From: Burkholderiales bacterium
Lineage (GTDB): Bacteria; Pseudomonadota; Gammaproteobacteria; Burkholderiales; JAEUOS01
NCBI GenBank assembly: GCA_947456845.1
Contig: CANGUJ010000307.1
Coordinates: 1 to 5,312 of the forward strand
Direction: 5' to 3'
DNA: 5,312 bases
Shown here: positions 1 to 4,375 of the stretch, in pieces
How the letters are laid out: every line of letters begins with the position of its first letter
Position numbering within the stretch: position 1 is the first letter of the stretch
The notes under the pieces: generated by a model
Told to the model about the DNA's origin: nothing
The model's database searches: none
Seen by the model: the letters and a program-made list of their open reading frames with translations, nothing else
Program-made: the position numbers and the translations under genes

Positions 1-163
1 ACTCTGCGAGAGGGTGCCGCTTTAGAGCAAGCGCATTGCCGTGCGGGTGGTCTAGAGGACGAATGCCATGGTCGAGGCCGGAATGCCTGGCGGCAACCCC
101 TTGCTTGCATCCAGGGCCGTCAGGGGGCCGACCCCGCCGGACATCACCAGGTCGATACCTGGC
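1..163. other. Gene-poor left edge with decayed coding traces
   Basis: No intact gene is supported here. On the minus strand one frame stays open from upstream of 165 down to a TAG at 52-54. It reads as a glycine/proline-rich peptide containing VMSGGVGPLTALDASKGLPP. This looks protein-like, but I cannot assign it to a family and there is no convincing start or ribosome-binding site. It follows directly on the glutathione S-transferase remnant in a different frame, so it may be part of the same decayed region or the end of another lost gene. A sigma-54-like motif at 26-41 is described separately. Confidence 0.4.
26..41 (-). promoter_or_regulatory. Possible sigma-54 (-24/-12) promoter, leftward
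   Basis: Read on the minus strand this is CGGCAATGCGCTTGCT. It keeps the invariant GG and GC elements exactly 10 nt apart and matches GGCA and TTGCT of the RpoN consensus. It would drive a gene that lies to the left of the window. The flanking consensus T and C/G positions do not match, and such a match is not rare by chance, so this is only a candidate. Confidence 0.2.
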
Positions 164-307
164 TCAGTGGCGGTGCGCCTCGAAGCCGTAGCGGTTGAGC
201 GCGCACTTGTTAAGCGCTGGCGGGGCCACGCGAGAGTGGACCGCCTGACCAGACAACGGCCCGACGCCGCTGGCGATGAACATCAGCCAGAAGAGCATGT
301 CGGAGCG
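164..307 (-). pseudogene. Glutathione S-transferase C-terminal domain remnant
   Basis: On the minus strand an open stretch reads RSDMLFWLMFIASGVGPLSG, then QAVH, then APPALNKCALNRYGFEAHRH and a TGA at 164-166. This closely resembles the start of the all-helical C-terminal domain of bacterial glutathione S-transferases. In that family a segment like LFWLMFxxxGVGPxxGQAxHF is followed by APE...Y.INRY..EA.RHY and then a long tail. Only about 47 codons survive. The whole N-terminal thioredoxin-fold domain with the glutathione site is missing, and the protein stops where family members continue for roughly another hundred residues. The upstream side runs directly into the end of the methyltransferase gene in another frame. 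I read this as a truncated fossil rather than a functional gene. The family call rests on remembered consensus. Confidence 0.6.
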
Positions 308-332
308 CGCCGATCGCCGCTCGATTGCCGCG

Positions 333-1112
333 CTAGCCTCGCTCCTTCTCCAGGGAGAAGTACAGTTCGCTTCCCAGCGACGGGAAGAGATTGCCGAATG
401 CCAGATTCAGTCGCAGCCACAAGCGCGATCGCTCGATGGGATGTCCCGATTTGCGCATGAAGAAGGCCCCGGACATGAATGGGACGTCGACCCCGGCCGA
501 TTCGGCGAAGGCGTCGACCCGTTCCGGGCTGATGACACTCACGTGCCCGAAGGGCGCGGCGCGGCGTCTGAGCCGGCGCTCGTAGCCCGCATTGGCGACC
601 AATGCGGGCATGGTCGGGCCGCCCGCGAGGAATACACCGTCCGAGGGAAGGTAGCGCAGAAAGGCGCGCATGGTCGCTTCAGGCTCGTGCAGGTGTTCGA
701 GCACGTGCAGGAAGACCATGGCGTCATAACGGCGCTCAAGCCGGGGGTCCGTGCCGCGGTCGATATCGAGGGCTCTGACACTGTCGTAGCCGACGCGTTC
801 GACCCACTCCGCCTTCGGGGCCACGTCGATCGCATCCCAGCGGTCGACGATCGGGTTGCGTACGCACCCGTGGTTCATGAAAGCCAGCATTTGCCCGCGG
901 TCCATGCCGACCTCCAGCACCGCGAGCGGGCGGCCCAGCCGGCGGGCATGCCTTTCAAGCTGGCTGCGGATGAACCAGTAGCGCAGGTGCCGAACCGGAT
1001 AGCGCGTGACCCGGTGCGCGTCGTCGCGATAAAGCGTTCGCATCGTCTCGATCGCTTCGAAGGAGTCCAGCGGCCAGAGCGCCGGGGTGAAGCGGCTGCC
1101 GGTCAGGCTCAT
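333..1112 (-). CDS. Class I SAM-dependent methyltransferase
   Basis: A 259-residue protein that should transfer a methyl group from S-adenosylmethionine; the substrate is unknown. The Rossmann-type motif I is VLEVGMDRGQ (residues 65-74). The acidic post-I segment is WDAIDVAP (92-99, D96 the likely ribose-binding acid). ALDID (114-118) sits where motif II is expected. YDAMVFLHVLEHLHEP (129-144) is the typical HxLEH segment of small-molecule and sugar methyltransferases. Motif I is slightly divergent, with M and D before RGQ instead of the usual GxG pattern. The C-terminal part, WLRLNLAFGNLFPSLGSELY (232-251), resembles tails I associate with methyltransferases near polysaccharide genes; this is from memory. 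The start at 1112 is chosen because its ATG overlaps the stop of the upstream membrane-protein gene (ATGA), which suggests translational coupling. No clear Shine-Dalgarno is visible. The frame remains open upstream to 1772, but that extension runs through the membrane-protein gene and into the beta-barrel gene and is not protein-like. Confidence 0.8.
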   Translation of the reverse strand: MSLTGSRFTPALWPLDSFEAIETMRTLYRDDAHRVTRYPVRHLRYWFIRSQLERHARRLGRPLAVLEVGMDRGQMLAFMNHGCVRNPIVDRWDAIDVAPKAEWVERVGYDSVRALDIDRGTDPRLERRYDAMVFLHVLEHLHEPEATMRAFLRYLPSDGVFLAGGPTMPALVANAGYERRLRRRAAPFGHVSVISPERVDAFAESAGVDVPFMSGAFFMRKSGHPIERSRLWLRLNLAFGNLFPSLGSELYFSLEKERG

Positions 1113-1438
1113 GATATGACGACCAACGGCGTGAGCAGGCAGGCGACAGCGGCCGAGCCGATCGCCTCGCGATGACCGCCGCGGCGCCAGGTGATGACCG
1201 CTATGAGGCTCAGGAGCATGATCAGCAGGGTCGTGGCGTGGCAGGAGGTGATGCCGATGAGCATCGCCAGGCCCGCGCCGGCCAGGAACTGGCCGGTAGC
1301 CTGTCGCTGGCGCAGTGAGAAGCCCGCCATCTCGAGAAAGCGCCGGGTTGCGAAATTTCCTGTCAGGATCAACGCTGCGGCGAACATGAGCAGGTACGGC
1401 AACAGTTTGTCCAATAACATCAGCGCGGCAAGCCACAT
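1109..1438 (-). CDS. Small four-helix inner-membrane protein, unknown function
   Basis: A 109-residue, strongly hydrophobic protein. Predicted membrane segments by eye are residues 4-27 (interrupted by D10 K11), 50-64, 67-84 and 91-108. The connecting loops are basic (ATRRF, SLRQRQ, WRRGGHR), which places them on the cytoplasmic side and implies an inner-membrane location with both ends inside or close to the membrane. The size and four-helix topology recall DoxX-like proteins, and the FLEMAGFSLRQRQATGQFLAG stretch is loosely compatible, but I cannot confirm that family. A Cys-His pair (C66 H67) sits between helices 2 and 3. The start at 1438 is set by a strong ribosome-binding site, GGAGAG at 1447-1452, 8 nt upstream; an upstream ATG at 1510 is rejected. 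The stop overlaps the methyltransferase start by the ATGA junction, so the two are surely co-transcribed and may act together, for example as membrane anchor and cytoplasmic enzyme (inference). Confidence 0.72.
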   Translation of the reverse strand: MWLAALMLLDKLLPYLLMFAAALILTGNFATRRFLEMAGFSLRQRQATGQFLAGAGLAMLIGITSCHATTLLIMLLSLIAVITWRRGGHREAIGSAAVACLLTPLVVIS

Positions 1439-1446
1439 CGTCGAAA

Positions 1447-1452
1447 CTCTCC
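1447..1452 (-). promoter_or_regulatory. Ribosome-binding site of the membrane-protein gene
   Basis: GGAGAG on the minus strand lies 8 nt before the ATG at 1438. It is the best Shine-Dalgarno in the left half of the window and fixes the start of the 109-residue protein over the in-frame ATG at 1510. Confidence 0.7.
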
Positions 1453-1473
1453 AGGATATGCGAGGTTGTGTTG

Positions 1474-1498
1474 CGTGCCCCTGATGCCTGACGGCACG
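1474..1498. other. Inverted repeat between beta-barrel and membrane-protein genes
   Basis: CGTGCC (1474-1479) and GGCACG (1493-1498) form a perfect 6-bp stem around a 13-nt loop. There is no following T-run on either strand, so it is not a canonical intrinsic terminator. It lies 22 nt upstream of the membrane protein's ribosome-binding site and could equally be a leader structure or chance pairing in GC-rich DNA. Confidence 0.25.
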
Positions 1499-1524
1499 GA
1501 ACGGCTCCACGTACCTTCGGGTGG

Positions 1525-1553
1525 GGGGCGCAGCGTATCGTAGCGTGCGCCCC
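1525..1553 (-). terminator. Candidate terminator hairpin after the beta-barrel gene
   Basis: GGGGCGCA (1525-1532) and TGCGCCCC (1546-1553) form a perfect 8-bp GC-rich stem with a 13-nt loop. It begins 38 nt past the stop of the outer-membrane protein gene, where a terminator would be expected. No T-tract follows on the minus strand, so it could only be a weak or attenuating terminator, or an mRNA 3'-end stabiliser. If it terminates, the two downstream genes need their own promoter in the roughly 90 bases that remain. Confidence 0.35.
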
Positions 1554-1590
1554 AGGTTCGCAGCAGGCGCTCGGGATGGAACCGGTTGCT

Positions 1591-2370
1591 TCAGAGACGG
1601 TACTGCAATCCGGCGGTGAGATAGTGGAACCGCGCGAAGTTGTACTGGCTGCTGCCGTCCACCCCGCCGTCCAGGAGCCGCACCCCGGCGAAACCTGAGA
1701 GCCGGTCGCCGAGGTCGTGCACATAGCGCAGGGAAGCATCGATGGCGCGGCCCCGTCCGCCGGCCAGCGCATCGCCCTCGAAGGTGATGCGCGAGCGGTT
1801 CCCCAAGCGCCGTTCCGCGTAAAGGTGGAACAAAGGCACGAAGCCGGTATCGCTGCGGGTCGATGACACGCCCCCCTGGGTCAGCGTGATCTCGGCGTCG
1901 CGGATCTTGCCGGTCACGCCGGCTTTCCAGGTCCAGGGGCCCGCGTCGTGAAACGTGTAGCGCCAGGTGGCGCGATAGGAATCGAATCGGTATTTCGCCG
2001 TGACGCCTCCGGCGAGAAAACGCTGGCCGTTGAAATTGACGGCCTGGTCGAGTGTGCCGGATTCCTTGATGCCGAACGGCGCGGCGACCAGGCGCAGTTC
2101 ATGGCGCGGCGCCAGGCCGGTTGAGAACTGCAGCCTTGGCGCGAGGAATGGCCCATCGCCGGTGATGCGGTCGAGACCGAAGCGAGTTCCTCCTGCGTCA
2201 TTCGGAACCTGAACCTGGTTGCGGTCCTGCCAGGCGGCGCCGATCTCGATATCGAATGTGCTGCGGGAGGGGGCTTGCGCGTTCGCGTGGCCATACATGG
2301 CCGCAAGAGCGGCGAGTGCGAGGCCGATGTGGCGCAATGGGCGAGCGGAAAAAGTCATGAGGGATGTCAT
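1591..2370 (-). CDS. Outer-membrane beta-barrel protein, secreted
   Basis: A 259-residue predicted outer-membrane protein of unknown function. The N-terminus is a classic Sec signal peptide: basic start (ARPLRH, residues 9-14), hydrophobic core GLALAALAAM (16-25), and an ANA/Q signal-peptidase I site after residue 31. The mature part alternates polar and aromatic or hydrophobic residues in strands separated by Gly/Asp/Asn turns, for example HELRLVAAPFGI, YRATWRYTFHDAGPWTWKAG and FARFHYLTAGLQYRL. It ends in L with Y at -3 and L at -5, a near-match to the beta-signal read by the BAM complex (F is usual at the end). A PNDAGGTRFGL segment near the mature N-terminus recalls a group of uncharacterised proteobacterial barrels (memory-based). 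The ATG at 2370 lies 4 nt after the small upstream gene; a second in-frame ATG at 2358 is possible. Neither has a Shine-Dalgarno, so translation is probably coupled. The frame stays open to 2502, but that extension is not protein-like. Confidence 0.75.
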   Translation of the reverse strand: MTSLMTFSARPLRHIGLALAALAAMYGHANAQAPSRSTFDIEIGAAWQDRNQVQVPNDAGGTRFGLDRITGDGPFLAPRLQFSTGLAPRHELRLVAAPFGIKESGTLDQAVNFNGQRFLAGGVTAKYRFDSYRATWRYTFHDAGPWTWKAGVTGKIRDAEITLTQGGVSSTRSDTGFVPLFHLYAERRLGNRSRITFEGDALAGGRGRAIDASLRYVHDLGDRLSGFAGVRLLDGGVDGSSQYNFARFHYLTAGLQYRL

Positions 2371-2374
2371 CGGG

Positions 2375-2587
2375 TTATCGCTTTTGGAGAGGATTGTCGC
2401 TGTCCGAGGGGCCGCCGCCCAGCACCTTGCCGATATCCTCGGAAAGGGTGTCGAGCGCCAGGGTGGTGAACTGCTGTTGCTGGCCGGCGAGAGCGCCGCC
2501 AATCACAAGTACGTCGGCGGCGACGGCTACCGGCACCGAAACTGCCGCGGAGGCTGCCTTGGCGAGGTCTTCGATCAGGTTGAACAT
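2375..2587 (-). CDS. Small 70-residue protein, first gene of the beta-barrel operon
   Basis: I do not recognise this gene with confidence. It has a short amphipathic start (MFNLIEDLAKAA), a hydrophobic Ala/Val-rich middle (AVSVPVAVAADVLVIGGAL, residues 15-33) that could be a membrane-interacting helix, then QQQQ and a second amphipathic helix (FTTLALDTLSEDIGKVLGG, 40-58), and a polar charged end. The pattern of a short helix, then PVAVAxDVxxxGG, then a TAxxLxxxxEDxxK-like helix, resembles small proteins I recall from phage and mobile-element regions, but I cannot name a family. It ends 4 nt before the outer-membrane protein start, so the two are an operon. The upstream ribosome-binding site is weak (AGAAAAG). 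Composition and the good fit of start and stop with the next gene argue that it is real. The opposite-strand frames here look like shadows. Confidence 0.6.
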   Translation of the reverse strand: MFNLIEDLAKAASAAVSVPVAVAADVLVIGGALAGQQQQFTTLALDTLSEDIGKVLGGGPSDSDNPLQKR

Positions 2588-2800
2588 GTTTCGCTTTTCT
2601 GGTGTGGCGCTGCCGGTGACGCAGGCCGGGCCGCGGAAACTAGGAGATCCGTAAGTATGACAGGCGAGGCGGTGCGAGGTTTCATCAGGGATTACCCCTT
2701 GCGCCTCCTGTGTGGGCCAGGCACGCCGTTTTTGCAGTTACGCGACCGAGCCCCGCGCGGTGCCGCATATGCGTGCCGCGGCGGGTGGTCGGGGCGGTGT
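2588..2800. other. Intergenic region upstream of the small-protein/beta-barrel operon
   Basis: This 213-base gap lies between the stop of the TerB-like gene and the start of the small protein. It should hold the promoter of the beta-barrel operon. On the minus strand a CATACT at 2654-2659 is a weak -10 candidate with no good -35 partner. Two sequence motifs stand out: a 10-bp palindrome CGCATATGCG at 2764-2773 flanked by TGCCGC repeats, and tandem heptad-like elements at 2633-2647. No coding sequence in either strand is convincing and no terminator with a T-run follows the TerB-like gene. Confidence 0.5.
2761..2779. repeat. 10-bp palindrome between TGCCGC direct repeats
   Basis: CGCATATGCG (2764-2773) is a perfect palindrome. 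Copies of TGCCGC start at 2761 and 2774, 13 nt apart. The location, upstream of the small-protein operon and just downstream of the TerB-like stop, would suit a regulator-binding site, but no factor can be named. Confidence 0.3.
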
Positions 2801-3274
2801 TCAGATCGCGGCACGGGCGGCGCGGTTGCAGCGAGCCGTGCGACTGGCCGCATGCCGCGCGCCGGCAGTGTGTCGCGGTGTGTCGTCACGATCGATCCCC
2901 CAACGGTTGATCGCCTCGAGCAATATGGCCAGCTCGCCTTCATGCATCATGCGGTCGGCGCGCGCCACGCCCGCGCAAAGCTCGAACACCAGGCGCCGCA
3001 GAGCCGGATCGTCGACCTCGGCCAGCAGGGTGCGAACGTTTTCGGGCGTGATCCTGCAATCGTCCTGGTTGGCGCTGGCGGCGACCGAGAGCATGTCCGC
3101 GCACAACTCGTGCAAGACGCCGCGCAGGGCCATAGGCTCAAGTCCCAGGCGACCGTATGCGTCCATGTGCTCCAGGGCGGTGAGTTCGATGTCCTTCATG
3201 CGGCCGTCGGCGATCAGGGTGAGGGCAACGATTCGCGCCGCGGCGTACGGGCTGTTGCGTGGATAGCTGCGCAT
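2801..3274 (-). CDS. TerB-like (tellurite-resistance TerB family) protein
   Basis: A 157-residue, helical, soluble protein of the TerB-like superfamily. TerB proteins are acidic helical-bundle, metal-associated proteins linked to tellurite and other stress responses. Their biochemical role is not settled, so the name should not be read as proof of tellurite resistance. The characteristic duplicated pattern is visible: ALTLIADGRMKDIELTALE (residues 17-35, D23 and E30) and AGVARADRMMHEGELAILLE (101-120, D107, E112 and E114). A DDPALRRLVFELC helix (88-100) precedes the second copy. The N-terminus MRSYPRNSP is a form I recall from Burkholderiales homologues. I start at 3274 because AAGGA (3284-3288) lies 9 nt upstream; the in-frame ATG at 3283 directly abuts that site with no spacing. 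The last 30 residues are Arg/Ala/His-rich and look like a non-conserved tail. Divergent to the regulator gene. No other ter genes (terC, terD, terZ) are present. Confidence 0.72.
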   Translation of the reverse strand: MRSYPRNSPYAAARIVALTLIADGRMKDIELTALEHMDAYGRLGLEPMALRGVLHELCADMLSVAASANQDDCRITPENVRTLLAEVDDPALRRLVFELCAGVARADRMMHEGELAILLEAINRWGIDRDDTPRHTAGARHAASRTARCNRAARAAI

Positions 3275-3283
3275 GATGTTCAT

Positions 3284-3288
3284 TCCTT
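3284..3288 (-). promoter_or_regulatory. Ribosome-binding site deciding the TerB-like start
   Basis: AAGGA on the minus strand touches the ATG at 3283 with zero spacing but sits 9 nt from the ATG at 3274. A workable Shine-Dalgarno distance therefore favours 3274, three codons downstream. Confidence 0.6.
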
Positions 3289-3300
3289 TTCTGGGTTGAC

Positions 3301-3320
3301 CATCCGCGGGAGTGCGGATG
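3301..3320 (-). promoter_or_regulatory. Perfect 7-bp hairpin/operator in the TerB-like leader
   Basis: CATCCGC (3301-3307) and GCGGATG (3314-3320) are perfect inverted repeats around a 6-nt loop. If transcription starts about 7 nt beyond the TATACT element, the hairpin lies at the very 5' end of the TerB-like mRNA, about 12 nt before its ribosome-binding site. It could stabilise the transcript, affect translation, or be a dyad bound as DNA by a regulator at the transcription start. Confidence 0.4.
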
Positions 3321-3331
3321 CGATGCAGAGC

Positions 3332-3359
3332 AGTATAGGTGCGAGAAAAATCACAAAAA
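3332..3359 (-). promoter_or_regulatory. Predicted sigma-70 promoter of the TerB-like gene
   Basis: On the minus strand TATACT (3332-3337) matches five of six positions of the -10 consensus. With a 16-nt spacer the -35 position reads TTTTTG (3354-3359), a weak match. T-rich DNA upstream could act as an UP element. Transcription would start near 3325, leaving a leader of about 50 nt. Confidence 0.45.
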
Positions 3360-3392
3360 ACGAATAAAAAAAGTAAGCTTAGTGCGGAAAAA
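3346..3392. promoter_or_regulatory. Phased A-tracts (bent DNA) in the divergent promoter region
   Basis: Four A-tracts occur on the plus strand at 3346-3350, 3355-3360, 3366-3372 and 3388-3392. Their centres are about 9.5, 11.5 and 21 bases apart, close to one, one and two helical turns. Such phasing is known to cause intrinsic DNA curvature. The block lies between the TerB-like -10 element and the possible regulator -10 element (TAATAT, 3399-3404), so it can affect both promoters. Confidence 0.5.
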
Positions 3393-3445
3393 TGGAAGTA
3401 ATATGTTCCGGACTGCACACCACCCGACAACGCTCGCCCGACCAC

Positions 3446-4330
3446 ATGCAATCGGTGAACTACAGGCATCTCCACTATTTCTGGGTGGTCGCCAGGGAAG
3501 GCGGCATCGCGCGTGCGGCCGAGCGGCTCGACGTGGCGGTGCAGACGGTGAGCGCGCAGGTGCGCGAGCTGGAGCACTCACTCGGACATGCCCTGCTGCG
3601 CAGCGCCGGGCGGCGCGTCGAGCTGACCGAGGCCGGTCGCGCAGCGCTGCACTATGCCGAGCAGATTTTCCAGTTGGGCGAGCAATTGCCCGGCGCAGTG
3701 CGCGACGCCGCGACAACCCCGCAGGTGCGCTTCAACGTGGGGATCTCGGACGGGCTGCCGAAGGCCGTTGTGCGTCAGCTTCTCGAACCGGTGCTGGCCA
3801 CCCCGCTCCTGCGGCTTCTGTGCCAGGAAGGCGAGTTCGACGACCTGCTGGCTGAACTGGCACTCCATAAACTCGATGTCGTCCTGTCTGACCGCGCTGC
3901 ACCCGCCAATCCCAATTTGAAGGTGTACAGCCATTCGCTGGGCCAGATACCCATGGCGTGGTACGCGGCGGCCGGTCTCCGTGAGGCCAGGCCCGAGGGA
4001 TTTCCTGCGAGCCTGGCGCAAGCCGCATTCGTATTGCCGACCCAGCATTCTGTCGTGCGGGTGCAGCTCGACGACTGGTTGCGGCGCCACGGCATCGCCC
4101 CGCGCATCGTTGGCGAATTCGAGGACAACGCTTCACTCCTGACCTTCGGCATCGCCGGGATGGGTGTGTTCCCGGCGCCGGCGTCCATGGCGGCCGAGCT
4201 CGAGGGCGTACATGGTGTGCGCCTGGTCGGCCTGTGCGAGGACGTCATGGAGCGCCTGTACGCCATTTCGGCCGAGCGCCGCGTCCATCACCCGCTGGTG
4301 GTGCGCCTGATCAAGCCGGCGTCGCCCTAA
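3446..4330 (+). CDS. LysR-family transcriptional regulator, NhaR type
   Basis: A 294-residue DNA-binding regulator. The N-terminal winged helix-turn-helix begins NYRHLHYFWVVAREGGIARA (5-24), with the HTH roughly at residues 20-40 (ARAAERL...QTVSAQVRELE). NYxHLxYFW and the effector-domain segments HKLDVVLSD (141-149) and GEFEDNASLLTFG (223-235) are typical of NhaR, the activator of Na+/H+ antiporter nhaA in Escherichia coli, rather than of average LysR proteins. The rest (about 94-290) is the two-lobed ligand-binding domain. Length matches the family (about 300). Start choice: the frame is open to an ATG at 3392, but those first 18 residues lie within the likely promoter and are not family-like. 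ATG 3446 or GTG 3455 fit homologues. No Shine-Dalgarno precedes either. No antiporter gene is present, so its target is unknown; the divergent TerB-like gene is the natural candidate, because LysR regulators often control a divergent neighbour. Confidence 0.82.
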   Translation: MQSVNYRHLHYFWVVAREGGIARAAERLDVAVQTVSAQVRELEHSLGHALLRSAGRRVELTEAGRAALHYAEQIFQLGEQLPGAVRDAATTPQVRFNVGISDGLPKAVVRQLLEPVLATPLLRLLCQEGEFDDLLAELALHKLDVVLSDRAAPANPNLKVYSHSLGQIPMAWYAAAGLREARPEGFPASLAQAAFVLPTQHSVVRVQLDDWLRRHGIAPRIVGEFEDNASLLTFGIAGMGVFPAPASMAAELEGVHGVRLVGLCEDVMERLYAISAERRVHHPLVVRLIKPASP

Positions 4331-4352
4331 GGTTGCGCGGCGCGCCACCGTT

Positions 4353-4375
4353 GCCGGGCCTGCCCTCAGCCCGGC
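4353..4375. terminator. Hairpin between convergent genes, possible bidirectional terminator
   Basis: GCCGGGC (4353-4359) and GCCCGGC (4369-4375) form a perfect 7-bp GC stem with a 9-nt loop. It sits in the 35-base gap between the regulator stop and the reductase stop, and the reductase stop codon (4366-4368) lies inside the loop. No T-run follows on either side, so termination efficiency is doubtful. Confidence 0.4.

Noticed and set aside
1..60. Possible tRNA or attachment site at the left edge
   Set aside because: No T-loop or cloverleaf pairing was found, and no direct repeat copy elsewhere in the window.
68..460. 130-residue plus-strand open frame at the left edge
   Set aside because: Arg/Pro-rich, no motif, and the minus strand carries the GST remnant and the methyltransferase end.
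276..1175. 299-residue plus-strand open frame opposite the methyltransferase
   Set aside because: Antisense shadow caused by GC-rich codons; no motif, and the opposite strand carries a clear SAM-methyltransferase domain.
1113..1772. Open upstream extension of the methyltransferase frame (to a 479-residue protein)
   Set aside because: It runs through the membrane-protein gene and into the beta-barrel gene in another frame, has low-complexity Arg/Pro/Ser content, and the domain begins only after the ATG at 1112.
2371..2502. N-terminal extension of the beta-barrel protein to an ATG at 2502
   Set aside because: It would put 44 non-protein-like residues before a clear signal peptide and overlaps the small-protein gene.
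2691..2700. NarL-type heptamer TACCCCT in the intergenic gap
   Set aside because: A single degenerate heptamer without a partner site is expected by chance.
2219..3367. 382-residue plus-strand open frame
   Set aside because: Runs antisense across the small protein, the intergenic gap and the TerB-like gene; composition has no domain and no ribosome-binding site.
3275..3577. N-terminal extension of the TerB-like protein to 3577
   Set aside because: Crosses the promoter region and the antisense of the regulator; the family N-terminus begins at 3274.
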